From: Agarophyton chilense
Lineage: Eukaryota; Rhodophyta; Florideophyceae; Gracilariales; Gracilariaceae
Assembly (NCBI GenBank): GCA_030374765.1
Contig: JARGXX010000109.1
Location: 620,001-684,000 of the forward strand
Reading direction: 5' to 3'
Length of the DNA stretch: 64,000 nucleotides
The translations under genes were made by a program, and so were the position numbers. The notes below the pieces were generated by a model that saw only the letters and a program-made list of their open reading frames with translations, had not been told where the DNA came from and ran no database searches. Of the stretch, positions 33,445 to 44,950 are shown piece after piece; the stretch's first letter is position 1, and each line of letters begins with the position of its first letter.

Positions 33445-34160
33445 TGTAGTATCCGCTCTAACGGAGAGAGCAGACACATGAGACAGCGTTCGGAATGCCG
33501 ATGGGTCGCTTGCGGCGAAGGAAAAGGGGTGGTAGAGCTACAATACCAGCGAGCTGGAAGTGGGGTGTAAGGCCACTACTCACCCGCGAGGGTGAACAGT
33601 GCAACAGTAAAACGTTGATGGACCGTAGGTACGAGACGGTTCGTGAAGTGGTTGGGGGCTGACTATCTATTATAGCTCGTCCGGATCTCCGGTTAAGGAA
33701 TCCTAAGCGAGGAACAGAATAGTCATGATGCTCATGTTGTCTCCTTTACTTGGAGTCGGCGCTCACCTCTGGTACACTATATACTGTGTACCCGGGTGAG
33801 TGCCCAAATAAATATATAAATAATACCCAGTGGTCAGCCACTTAGCCAAACCACTGTATGGATATGGTCCCTAATGGACGTCTAGCTACAAAGGGTAGTA
33901 AAGCCCTCCACGTGGATCGCCACTACATGCGCCGTTGCCAATATGGCACTCCCTTAGGAAGAGTCGCAAATATGCGCGCGCCGTGGTAAGCCACTCGACC
34001 CATGACGCCACGTGTTCCACTAAGACATTCTGCCTCTAGGCATCCTATGCGGGATGCCGCTTCATATCAAAATGCTGATGATAACACTCACTCATGAGTT
34101 CCAACCGCGACTTCGCAAAAAACCAACCTATCGGATTCCCCGACATAGTAGAATACTACA
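33445..34160 (-). repeat. 3' LTR of G2 (left)
   Basis: 716 bp. I counted 21 differences from the other LTR in the first 286 bp and 10 in the remaining 430 bp. It directly borders the antisense gene, whose frame opens at 34185. Confidence 0.9.
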
Positions 34161-34328
34161 CACCCTTCTCGTTAAGCACGAACCATGGGGGACGCAAGAA
34201 GCGTTTATACGCAGTCAGACCGTTGTTTCGGGTACTCATCGTCATCACGAATTCCTCGCCGCCCGACAAACTCTTACAGTTTTCAACAGCATTCTGTTCC
34301 TCACCGCTCTTCAGCTCGATCTCTTGCG

Positions 34329-36019
34329 ATGGATCCGAACGCCGGGTCCAACCCGTTTCAGCCCTCCTCTGAGGATGTGCCTTCTGGGGCTCCGTCAAAC
34401 ACGACTGGTTCTGCGTCGCAGCCTACTGCTCAACTCGGTCCATACCGTTCGTTCTCCACCCCGTACACCGGATTCCGGTCGGTACCGTTACCTCAGCCAA
34501 ACGTGGCTCCGATGCCGAACGTGGCTTACGTCTCCTCTGCGGGTGTGATTCGAGCTCCTTCCCGTCGTGCTCAGTGGAGCTACCCGCACCCGGCAAATTT
34601 CTATGGACAAGATCCTCTCGACAACGTTGAAATTTTCGCGCAAGTTCCCTGGTGTGATCCAGTGACTATCCGCGATGACGCGTTGATACAACAGTATGTA
34701 CACGGTGGGTACTTCCATGACGGTATCCGGAACACGCAATTTATAGCGACGACTAGGTGAGCCATATTGCTTTGGCAGACAACGCGATTGCGCGATATTC
34801 GACGGAAACCTTGTCCGAAGCCCGTACGCGGTTCACCAGGCTGATTTACCAGCGTCTTCTCCGATTCATCAGTACGGTTCTCATCCCTCAGTACTGGGAA
34901 CTAGATACCTGGAAAGCTCGTACCGACGGTGAAGGTTACTCGTATATCGAGACACTCGTTGAAGTCGATGTTAGAGGTTGGCGCGGTGTGCGCGGTGTGC
35001 GCAGTGTGCGTGATGTAGCTCTCTGCTTTCAGCAACCTCTTCTCCGTGCGGAGTTCCACTTCCTTTGAAAGCGTGACATTCCCTATTCGGATTATCCCCG
35101 TTGGGAACGTCGTACTCGCTCACGTTTGGGCTATTTGGTTCCGTATCAAATGATCGAGATTGACCGCATACGGCGGAACGCGCGCTTCGGCCGCTACATC
35201 GGTATTCCGCAGCATTGGGCGGCGATCGAGAGTCCTCGTGGTTGCCCTGTGGCGCTCCCACCGGCGATCTCGTACATCGGGTCCGCGTTGGTTAACGACC
35301 CGTTCTCGGGATATTGGACTTTGATTTATACCGAGTTTATCGCCAAGATGGCCGTCTTCCTCCTGTGGGATGCTTATGATACCTTTAGAGTTTGGGGAAT
35401 ATCGCCCACAGTGCGAAAGTATGCGGGAGAACTCGATCTTTCCCTTGTCCTGGGATCCCATGCGAACCATGCCGACTTCCTCCATCTTGTGGATGTAATC
35501 GGCAGTGTCGAATGGTCTGGAGTGCCACCTGATCAATCCGATCGCGGAACCCGTGCAAGACACTACGACCATTCTCCTGGACGAACAGCAAGTGCTGGAG
35601 ATTTCGTTTGGTACGACCCCTGGACGCACCAGTTGATCATCTCCGAGCAGGCTCGCTTTCTTCGGGAGAACCCGCGTGACATGCCACCGAACCAGCTTAC
35701 TGGATACGTGTACGATGCTACTCCACCCGAGAACGGAGAGGAACCGTATGAGGAAGCGCCGGGAGCTGAGGCTGAACTCGGTTTCGAGGACGAGCCAGAG
35801 CTGGCAGGCGTAGCGACTTCCGTCGATAAATCCGTAGCGGCGGCAGTTGCTCAAGATTACTTTCATGGGTTTACCAAACGACCGAGTGCACTTCCGGTCG
35901 AAGATCCAGGCAGGGATCCGCTGAGGCAGTTCCTTTAAGATCCGGGCTTTCCCGTGGACCAAGTTGAGGGTGATCGCGCACAGCTTCTTGCCAACCTGCG
36001 TGCTCGCACGTCTCTTTGA
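34329..36019 (+). pseudogene. Antisense gene of G2 (best-preserved copy)
   Basis: About 563 codons on the strand opposite to gag-pol; I do not recognise the protein. Start ATG at 34329 (MDPNAGSNPFQP); the same frame is already open from 34185, right beside the LTR. In order: Pro/Ser/Gln-rich N-terminus; QYVHGGYFHDGI; a basic helix-like part (TRFTRLIYQRLLRF); PRWERRTRSRLGYLVPYQM; GRYIGIPQHW; YIGSALVNDPFSGYW; RVWGISPTVRKYAGELDL; LVLGSHANH; SPGR; IISEQARFL; an acidic tract; RQFL, stop, DPGFPVDQVEG. Damage is light: frameshifts near 34755 and 35070, and one TAA at 35936 before the conserved C-terminal block. No signal peptide, zinc motif or obvious enzyme motif was seen. A structural or RNA-binding role is possible but unproven. 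Confidence 0.8.
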
Positions 36020-36140
36020 TGATCCTAGAAAAGACTCCTAGTCAACAACCTTGCGATGGTATCTTGATACCAATAAAACTACGGTGACTTCGTGTCTTCA
36101 CGTTCCCTTCTTATCTTCTAGTCTTCATCTCTTCTCGCTT

Positions 36141-36256
36141 CTCGAGTTCTTAACTTCTTCTTCTTGCTTCTCGAGTTCTTCAATCCTTCTTCTCGCTTCT
36201 CGAGTTCTTCAATCCTTCTTCTAGCATCTCGAGTTTGTCATAGGTTATAATCAGTA
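36141..36256. repeat. 29-bp tandem repeat in the G2 spacer
   Basis: CTCGAG recurs at 36141, 36170, 36199 and 36228, exactly 29 bp apart, in pyrimidine-rich units of the type GAGTTCTTCAATCCTTCTTC. It lies between the ends of the convergent pol and antisense genes. Confidence 0.8.
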
Positions 36257-36349
36257 AACGTCCTTTGCTTGCGTGTCTATACGTTTCTTCTTCATGATTT
36301 ATTGTTTCTTTCTCGCCTTTCGAGTTTTTACTAAATTTGTAGGCCATAA

Positions 36350-37441
36350 TTAGAAATGGGATGTGCCCATGAGCCCGACTATCGAGGAGTCGATCTCCCT
36401 GGGGAGTGCTAATCGCATGCGTCGATTATATCGCACGAGCTGCGAACGGGGGATGTGAGCTACAGGTTCCCACGTATCCGCTTCCGGAGGAAAACCGTAC
36501 CAACGGACTCGATACAGTAATTCTCTAGTATCATCATGCTCCCCATGTTCACATATGCGATCCATAACATATTCCTGGGCGTTTCCCAATGCTTTCGCTG
36601 TTGCCGCGAGACTCCTGTTAACAGGTTTGAAATGCCTTAGGGCTGACCCAAGCGTCTCTGTGTTAGCAGTCTCAGCTTCGCTAAGCGTTCGCTCGTTGAC
36701 TGACTGTCGTTCTGCCCGCAGGGGCAGTGTACTCATTCCTTGAGAACCTTTCTCAGATAAAGAGCTATCCTGTTTTCCAGGTTCCATAGAAGCGTACTTC
36801 TTGCTACTTCTCAATTCCATTCGTGGATGAACTTCCTTCGGTTTATCCGATTCTGAACGCTGTTCGGTGGACGATGGTGCTTGCGCCACTACAGGGGGCG
36901 ATACCTCTTCTTCTTCCTGCCCACAAGGGATGGGAGCCGATATCGGCGGAACGTCGAGTGACGCTTCACCTGACGGTTCAGCCTGAAGCGGAAACGGCGC
37001 GTTTTCGCGTGCACTCGTTTCCAAGTCCTTGGGGCCAAAGTCAACAACATCTTTCCTGCTTTCAGGTTCTATTTCTGTACTTACGGGTGTGCGCCAGCCA
37101 CGGGGCATATCCCGATACTTCGAGAAGCGGTCGGTGATTACTAATACGTAGCGATAACCTCGCCTTGAGCGAATCAATTCCCCTAGGATGTCAATACTGA
37201 CGTATTGTAAAGGGGCTTTCGCCTGGAATAACGTCATCGGTTTCCGCTTTCTGTAAAGCTTCACGCGATTCTTCGCACATGTCGTACAAAACCTCACTGT
37301 AGCATGGAAGTCCATTGCCAAAGTAGACCAGTAAAAATCTCTTCTTAGAGTCATGAACAACTTCGTTCCTTCTGGATGACCAGACAGCTTGCTGTAGTGT
37401 GCCAGATGGAGTACTCGACTCTTCAAGACGTGTGGAATCAC
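36350..37441 (-). pseudogene. Integrase with deleted core, linker and chromodomain of G2
   Basis: Open for 363 codons. The zinc-binding HHCC region is present (HLAHYSKLSGHPEG, FCTTCAKNR), as is the first catalytic Asp (YVSIDILGELIRSR). After LVITDRFSKY the frame passes straight to the charged linker: the second Asp and the Glu region (LLSDxG, NGQVE in G3) are absent. The chromodomain is complete (YVMDRICEH, YRVRWYGF, DTWEPVAHIPRSQLV). The deletion keeps the frame, so a protein with DNA and chromatin modules but no integration activity could be made. Confidence 0.85.
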
Positions 37442-39960
37442 GATTTGATCATGCTTTCGACATGTCTTAACAGTATTCCTCGTGAATCGAGTGAAAAGAG
37501 GAGCTCCTCCCCCCCGTTAAGACGAGAGTTTATTGACGCACAAAACGTATCGGCGTGTTGCTCATTGAGGAGCTCAGTGCACGACATTCGCTCGAGTTGA
37601 ACTGAAGGGCCAATGTCTGCTAATGCAAGTATCGGATCTGCATCCGAATAATCATCATGGGTATCTTGTTCCTCTTCTCCAAAAGAGGTTGAATGGGTCT
37701 CCATGTAGAAGCAAGGTATCTCTTCATCGAATTCGTCTTGGGTTTCGCCCAGTGTTTTGAGTCGCGATAGCGCGTCAGCTTGGACATTGGCCAATACCTT
37801 CTTATACTTCACTTCGAAATCGAATTCAGAAAGGCGTAAGCGCCATCGTGTGAGACGACCAGACGGATCTGTAATGCCCAGTAACCATCGTAGAGAAGAA
37901 TGATCCGTGTTGACCGTAAAACGTTCTCCTTGGAAATACGGTCACAATGTGGTTAGAGCCCAAACGACTGCAAGGCATTCCTTTTTCTGAAACTGAATAC
38001 TTATTCTCAGCTGTGTTCAGCGATCTTGACCAGTAACCAATGGGTTTGCGTTCACCATCAGGTTGTGTTTGAAAAAAATCACACCCTACTTGGTACTCGC
38101 TAGAGTGGGTATCCACTGAGTATGGAAGGTTGGGGATGGGCAGCGCCAGGACTGGGGCTGTAATAATCTTTGTCTTCAGCGTGTCGAACGCTTCTGCTTC
38201 AGCTTGTCTGAATTGTTCCAGCTGTACTGGTTGTCCTTTACGCAGATTTGCGTCGAGCGGTGCCGCTATATGCGAGTATCGCGGCACGAATCGTTGGTAG
38301 ACGTTGCACAAGCCGAGGAAAGAACCCAATTGCTTCTGTGTCAAAGGAAGTTGTACTTCGTGGAGAGCCGCTGTTTGTGCCTCTTGAATGGCGAGCTGTT
38401 CCGGCTTGATCACATGTCCTAAGTACCGGACGGTGCCAGCGAACCATTCGCATTTCTTGAACTTCAAGGTGGTACCTGCGCTCTGTAGTGCTTTGAGGAT
38501 CTCTTCGACATGCCGTAAATGGTTTTCCACATCCTTTGAAAAGATGATCACATCGTCCAAATAGACTAAACAAGTCTTCCACTTGTATCTTGAGAGCAAG
38601 ATGTCCAGAGTACGCTGGAAAGTAGCCGGTGCATTCGTTAAACCAAAGGGCATCCTTTTGAAAAGATAGAGACCGGCGTGACACGCAAATGCGGTTTTAT
38701 CTTGGTCTTCTTCCGCTACAGACACCTGCCGAAAGCCAGAGTTGGCGTCCAACGTGGTAAACACGTTCGCTTCTCCTAAGCTGTCAATACATTCGTCCAT
38801 TCGAGGAAACGGGTATGTATCTCGAACTGTAACTGCGTTCAGTTTTCGATAATCGATACATAATCGTAAAGAACCATCAGGTTTTGGAACCAGCACCACT
38901 GGTGAGGCCCAAGCAGATTGAGCTGCTTCGATTACTCCTTCTTCCAGCATTTTTCTGACATTCTCTTCTTCGATTTGGCGAGTTCGCGGTCCCGCTCTGT
39001 AGGGTGGTTGGGAGATGGGTCGTGACCCTGGGACCAAATCAATGTGGTGTTCCGTAGCGTAGATCTCTCCTAGTTTTCCACTGCAAATGGATGTATACTT
39101 CTTCAGCATAGACCTGATCTTCGTTCTGTAGTGTTCCGACAAATGTGCTAAGTCTAGCTCATCGACCAGGCTCTCTGGATCCTTTGCCGTTTGCAATTGA
39201 TCTCCAGACGGAGTTTGCAGTTCTTCGTCTGTGTCACTGACGTGGGTTAATCCCAATACTTCTGGAGTAGAAATATGAGTAGGGACCACCACTGTGGGAT
39301 GAGGCAAAGCTGTTGCAACAACCTGATTCATCGGTATCTGATAATCGTTATCGGTGAAGTTACTCACTAGTATCCAAAAGGGGCTACCAGGATCAACCTG
39401 AACAATGCCGTTAGCGACTAGCAATCCACGGGATTCGTACATCCGAGTATTCGGTTGAATTACCACGAGTCCGTGTCGTTCTGTTCTTACTTGAACCCAA
39501 GTTTGGGTTTGCGCCTTCAGCATGGCACTCTTCGCTACTCGAATCCTCGGCGAGACACGTCCTCGGGATTTCCCGTATTCCATAGATGGTGGAAGTGGAG
39601 GTGCTTCAGAGCAACGACGCATTGGCTTGCTAACAATTGGTACCATTGATCCATCATCTAGTTCGACTAGTTTTCTTTGCGGGCGAATGGCTTCGACAAA
39701 CTTGTCGCAATAATCACATCCCAGTAACTGGTACAGCTAACATCTTACAGACGATGAATTCGACTAGGACTACAAAGCGTCCCAAACGCACCACGAGTCG
39801 AACTGTTCCCAGTGTCTTCACAACATTTTTGTTGGCTTCCCGGATGTACTGTAAAGGACCGTATCGAAGAAGTTCTAAGTCAGCAGGAGCGAGCTCCGAT
39901 TCCTGGGGTAAAGTTCGGACCAGCACCTGTGTCCAGGATAGTCAATCGACGAGATCACAG
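37442..39960 (-). pseudogene. Protease, reverse transcriptase and RNase H of G2
   Basis: Protease motif ILDTGAGPNFTP near 39920. Reverse transcriptase is open for 606 codons (39646-37826): EEGVIEAAQSAWASPVVLVP, LRLCIDYRKLNAV, MPFGLTNAPATFQ, VYLDDVIIFS (catalytic YLDD at 38563-38552) and FLGLCNVYQRFVPRY. RNase H starts SVDTHSSEYQVGCDFF; a frameshift falls at EKG/ECLAV near 37990 and stops lie near 37960 and 37813. The tether QADALSRLKTL is at about 37775. Enzymatic residues of reverse transcriptase look intact. gag lies upstream. Confidence 0.85.
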
Positions 39961-40367
39961 ATTCCTGTCAGAGCCGATGTCGGCATAGACCTTATAGTTT
40001 CTTTTAGACACTACCATGAGGTAACTTTCCCGTTTTGACGGACAATTATAACGTCTCCAAGGATGATGTAACTCACAGTCACACTGTACTCGCTTTCCGT
40101 CCGGCGGATTGATTCCGTACGGCGGAAATTTGGGAGGCCTCAAGAGAATCTTGGGCTTCCAAGCGCGGGAGCAGGGAGGAGAGCTCTCCCTGGTCAGCAC
40201 TACGGGAGCGACTAGAGCCGACCCCATAGGGGCTCCGTCACTTAGTTTTCCGGTTGCACCGGCTTATTCGCCTTAAAGGCGCCTCTTCCTACCGAGTTTC
40301 CGGGTTGTAACACTTCAGCATTCTGAGCAACCGGCTTGTCCGTCCGGCGCATTGGTGTCTGAGAAAA

Positions 40368-42609
40368 TCAACTTTTGGCTTTCCAATACATGCCCGCCGG
40401 TACGCGGCTTTTTTCTTCTGAGAGTGCTTCATAATTCGTCATGATACGACTCAGATCCTTTGCAGGAAGCGTGCATTCTGCACTCAAATGGTGTTTTCCG
40501 TAACATGAATAACATATCAAACCGTCACGGCGGTTGGTCAAAATAGGTTGTGAACGGTATGCCGTGCGAGTATCCACCCATCCGGGTTTCCCGTTCTTAA
40601 AACCCCCTTATGGGGGGGGCACCGTGTAGGGACGGTACATAGGGCGACGGCCCTCCATAGCCATAAGTGCTTCCTAGTCTTGAGACTCCGAGTGTGGGAG
40701 TTCCACTGTAGGTACAGGAGAGTCCGTATATTCCATTAAATGGACCGCCTCCTCATGAGAGTCACTCCCATTGGGTGCCAACGACGAATCTCGTGAGTGC
40801 ACTGGAGATTCCAGATGTAGCAGTTTGCTGCGCTGATTAACTCTGGCGGAGATCTGCTCCTTACCCATTGAGGTTCCAAAAGCCACTGAACGACGGGGGC
40901 TACCACGCGCTCTGGCTGCGTCTCCTTCACCTTTCGCAAACTGAACTAACTCCGAAAAGGAGACTCTTCCATGCTTTTCTCGACATCGAGCTACGAACGA
41001 CTTGATGCTCGGGTCCAGCCCGTCGATGTACAAGGTAATCTTGTCCTCCGTCGAGTGGACGTTTCCACAGCGGACTGAGGCTTTGTCAAGCTTTGAGCTG
41101 TAATCAGCTTCGCCCTCCTCAGGCTTTTGGGTCACATCCCTTAGGTCCAGGATCGCCTGACGTATCGCGTTTGAAGTCGCGTAACTGCGCAGCAAATACT
41201 GCACCGCCTCTGGCCATGAGGTAACGCCGCCTTCATCGGCTGTCAATGATCCGCATACGGAACGATATTGCTCTAAAGCAAAACCCTTCAAGAATTGCGG
41301 TAAAGACAAAAATGCCTGTGGTTCACTCATGTCTAGAGTGTCTGCTTCGGAAACGAATCGAGTGAGAAACTCGAGAACAAGAATGGGGGTTTTCCCATCA
41401 AATGTTAAGTCATTAAGGCCGATCGTCAATCGTTTGATGTGATCCTTCACCTTTGCGGTTTCGCGTCCTTAGCGCTTCTTGCTCTTCACCTTCAGACGGT
41501 AGTACCTGTACTTCAGGACCTTCCGATAAAGCGGATTCGTGCACAGGAGCACCTTCAATCCTGCGTAAGGTGAGCCTTTTTTTCTCATTAACCACCAAGA
41601 CGTGTTCTTCTTTCGAGATCGGGACCTTCGATAACCATCATCACCGTCGTCGTCATTTGACGTATCTGAATCATCAGAATCATCAGTACTGGAACTGAAA
41701 CCCTCCGTGCTTGACGATTCATCACTCGAATCACGTGCGGACTTCCGCTTCTTACGTCGTGACTTCGACTTCTTCGAACGAGCATCCTTCAAAGGAGCTC
41801 CTTCCTCTTCCATCACAACTGGTTTATCAGCAGTCTGCGCATGAACTGACGCCTCCAGGCGTTCTAAACTAGGGTTAACTCGAGTGAGGACTTCCTCTAC
41901 ATCCACGGTTAAGCCGGGTAGCGCATCGGGCGTATTCCCGTACCTCTCCAGTTGATGGTTCAAATCCTCACGTAGTGTTTTCACTGATGCAGAGACCTGC
42001 TTTCCATTGTCTTGACGAACAAGTGCTTGATGCGCACTGCGTAATTGTTCGACATCAGCGATAAGAGCAGCGATCTGCGATTCCAACGCAACCATGCGCA
42101 CACGCGAAGCGCGTGACTCAGACTTGAGACGACGCACTTCCCTGCGCAAATCATCCTCTTCTTGAGGTCGGATGGCCTCAGGGTCAACTACGGCTTCTGT
42201 GGTGGGCGTGACTGCCGCTGCCACAGGGGCCGGTACATCCGAGGGATCTCGTTCATCATTCACCGAGCGTGAGCGCGACATCGCTTGACGATACAGCCGC
42301 TCTCCGACTTCAACAGATGAGGCGAGCCTCGGTTTCGGGGGTGGTCCCGCAGGACCGGGGTGACCAGTACTCGACTGGCTTCGGGTCTTCAGCCTCCTAG
42401 ACCAAACCTGAGTCCAGGTGCGAACCAAATGATGTCTTGGACTTCTCGACCACGTGTTCAACAACGATGAATTCTGCAATTGCCGGAGGTGGTTCGATAA
42501 ACAATAACTGTAGTGATTCCACTTCTTCCAAGTATCGATATCGATTCCACGTTCCAGGAACGAATTGTTCAGTGCAGCTGACCACAGTGGTTCTATGTCG
42601 GGAGACCAC
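40368..42609 (-). pseudogene. gag of G2
   Basis: Particle protein. One frame spans 42609-40674 with a single TAA at 41469. In order: Ser/Arg-rich start, likely coiled coil (about 42170-41900), a basic and acidic/serine tract (KKSKSRRKKRKSARDSSDES), TNPLYRKVLKYRYYRLKVK, the stop, KDHIKRLTIGL, LTFDGKTPILVLEFLTRF, YIDGLDPSIKSF, and after a frame change near 40640 a CCHC zinc knuckle (CYSCYGKHHLSAEC near 40500). Homologous over its length to G1 and G3 gag. The start codon is unclear, because the frame is open into the LTR. Confidence 0.8.
42597..42608 (-). promoter_or_regulatory. Primer-binding site of G2
   Basis: TGGTCTCCCGAC on the minus strand, two bases inside the 5' LTR end, identical to the site in G1. 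Confidence 0.7.
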
Positions 42610-42610
42610 T

Positions 42611-43326
42611 TGTAGTATCCGCTGTAACGGAGAGAGCAGACACCTGTGACAACGTTCGAACTGCCAATGGGTCGCTTGCGGCGAAGGAAAAGGGGTGGTA
42701 GAGCTACAACACCAGCGAGCTGGAAGTGGGGTGTAAGGCCATTACTCGCCAGCGAGGATGACCAGTGCAACTGTGAAACGTTGATGGAATGTAGGTACGA
42801 GACGGCTCGTGAAGTGGTTTGGGGCTGATTATCAATTATAGCTCGTCCGGATCTCCGGTTAAGGAATCCTAAGCGAGGAACAGAATAGTCATGATGCCCA
42901 TGTTGTCTCCTTTACATGGAGTCAGCGCTCACCTCTGGGACACTATATACTGTGTACCCGGGTGAGTGCCCAAATAAATATATAAATAATACCCAGTGGT
43001 CAGCCACTTAGCCAAACCACTGTATGGATATGGTCCCTAATGGACGTCTAGCTACAAAGGGTAGTAAAGCCCTCCACGTGGATCGCCACTACATGCGCCG
43101 TTGCCAATATGGCACTCCCTTAGGAAGGGTCGCAAATATGCGCGCGCCGTGGTAAGCCACTCGACCCATGACGCCACGTGTTCCACTAAGACATTCTGCC
43201 TCTAGGCATCCTATGCGGGATGCCGCTACATATCAAAATGCTGATGATAACACTCACTCATGAGTTTCAACCGCGACTTCGCGAAAAACCAACCTATCGG
43301 AATCCCCGGCATAGTAGAATACTACA
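42611..43326 (-). repeat. 5' LTR of G2 (right)
   Basis: 716 bp, gap-free partner of 33445-34160, with TGTAGTAT...ATACTACA ends. Confidence 0.9.
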
Positions 43327-43331
43327 CCCCT

Positions 43332-43850
43332 CCACATCTTTGAAATGCTTTCCAATCATGTTGCTGAAGACAATGATGTCTTCTAAAGAGACCAAGCATG
43401 TCTTCTACTTGTATTGCGACAAGATAATACCAATAGTCCGCAAAAGCGCCCCATTAGCATTGGTTACACCAAATGACATTCGCATGAAGCGATACAATTC
43501 GGAATGACAGACAAATGATGCCTTATCTTGGTCCTTTGGGGCAATGGATACTTGCCACTATCTCCAATTTGCGTCCAGCGTAGTTAAAGCATTGGCTTCT
43601 CCAAGACCGTCGATGCATTCATCCATGCGTGGCAACGGGTACGTATCCCATATAGTTTCTGCGTCAAGCTTGCGGCAGTCAACTGAAAAGCGTAAAGTAC
43701 CATCTCTCTTGAGAGAAATGACCACTGGGGACGCACAATCTGATTGAGCTGGCTCAATAATTCTGTTCTTCAGCATGGAGTCAACGTTTGACTGCTAGAT
43801 CTGACTTGGAAGCGGGCCTGCCGGGTAAGGTGGTTGAGAAATGGGTCGGC
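43332..43850 (-). pseudogene. Reverse transcriptase N-terminal half of G3
   Basis: Reads RIIEPAQSDCASPVVISLKR, FSVDCRKLDAETIWDTYPLP, RMDECIDGLGEANALTTLDA, then in another frame DKASFVCHSELYRFMRMSFG and SLEDIIVFSNMIGKHFKDV. The catalytic YLDD is degraded to SLED. G2 interrupts it here; the continuation is at 33439. Confidence 0.8.
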
Positions 43851-44626
43851 TACCCTTTATTACGTCAATATGATATTTCGTAGCGGCCACCTGGCCGATA
43901 TGGCCATTCCACATATGCGAATAATTCAATAGTATCTTTCACAATCTTTCCTTCTATTCTCTAGGAACTTGCTCCATCTTCACACCCTCGAAGGATTTTT
44001 GTATCTCTTCTTCAGAGACATTCTCCTCCATCTTGATCTTCGTGTTCTGTTCTGCATCTATCGTTGTTGACTGTGGTTCGCCTTTAGGCTTGATTCCTAA
44101 AATATCTACTGTCATTTGGTGTGTCGGGATCAAAAACCGAAGGGCGGCAAAGCAGTCCCGAGAACCTGATTCTTTTGCCCGCGGCGCTCTTCTTAGCCAA
44201 AGCTGCTTACTAAAATCCTAAAGTCTCTTTTTGGTTCCACCTGTGGGATACCGTTAGCGACAAGTAATTTACAATTGTGATATAACACAGCATTCGGCTG
44301 AATAATAATATGTACATGCTTCTCAGTTACAGCTTATATCAAAGCCCAACATTCCGGCGGTAATACCGTCAGTTGGAAAACCCGAATCTTGAGTGTACAT
44401 CTGCCCAGTGGGGCTTCATATTCCGGTTAAAGTGGTAACGGTATTGCTGAAGCAGGGTGTCGCAGCAGTTTGGGCACAATAGGTATAGTTGTTCCGTAAT
44501 CCAGTTCCACTTCGCGATTCTGCGGATGTATTGATTAGACAAATCTGGCGCAGTAGTCACATCCCAGAACAAATGATGCTGCTAACGTGAAACAAATAAT
44601 AAACGATAACATGACAACATGATTTC

Positions 44627-44950
44627 CTAACCGAAAGACAATTCGTACAAATCCAAGGTGTTTCTTCGGTCTCTTGTTTTCATCCCGGATACAAGGTAGC
44701 TGTGTTTTTTTCTCCGATATCGCTCGTCGGTTCGCAGTTCACACAATCTGTTAAAGTTTGGACAGGCGCCGGTATCCAATACAGCGCATCTGCGTGACAA
44801 AAGTGATTGAGACAAGCCGATATCGGCAAAGAACTCATGATTTCTATGGGCCATGACCATGACGTATTCAGTTCTTCTTGTTGGACACACATATATTCTC
44901 AAAGGGCTTCCTAAAGTACAGTCTAGCTGTACTCGTTTGGTGGCATCCAA
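44627..44950 (-). pseudogene. Protease region of G3
   Basis: Aspartic protease fragment with CAVLDTGACPNFNRL (usual DTGAGPN; G changed to C). Preceded by RTEYVMVMAHRNHEFFADIG, which matches the G2 stretch ESYLMVVSKRNYKVYADIG. Stops and frame changes follow toward reverse transcriptase. Confidence 0.7.

Larger units (their letters stand above)
33445..43326 (-). mobile_element. Gypsy chromovirus G2, nested in G3
   Basis: 9882-bp minus-strand element with two 716-bp LTRs starting TGTAGTAT and ending ATACTACA. Flanks read AGGGG and AAGAG in element sense, a 5-bp duplication with two changes. From its 5' end: primer site, gag, protease, reverse transcriptase, RNase H, integrase with the core deleted, chromodomain, pyrimidine-rich tandem repeat, plus-strand antisense gene, 3' LTR. 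LTR identity is about 96 per cent by eye (31 differences, no gaps), so it is older than G1. Confidence 0.9.

Noticed and set aside
34757..34780. Tiny GTGAGC...GGCAG intron in the G2 antisense gene
   Set aside because: At about 22 nt it is too short, and the G3 copy aligns through it; a one-base frameshift is simpler.
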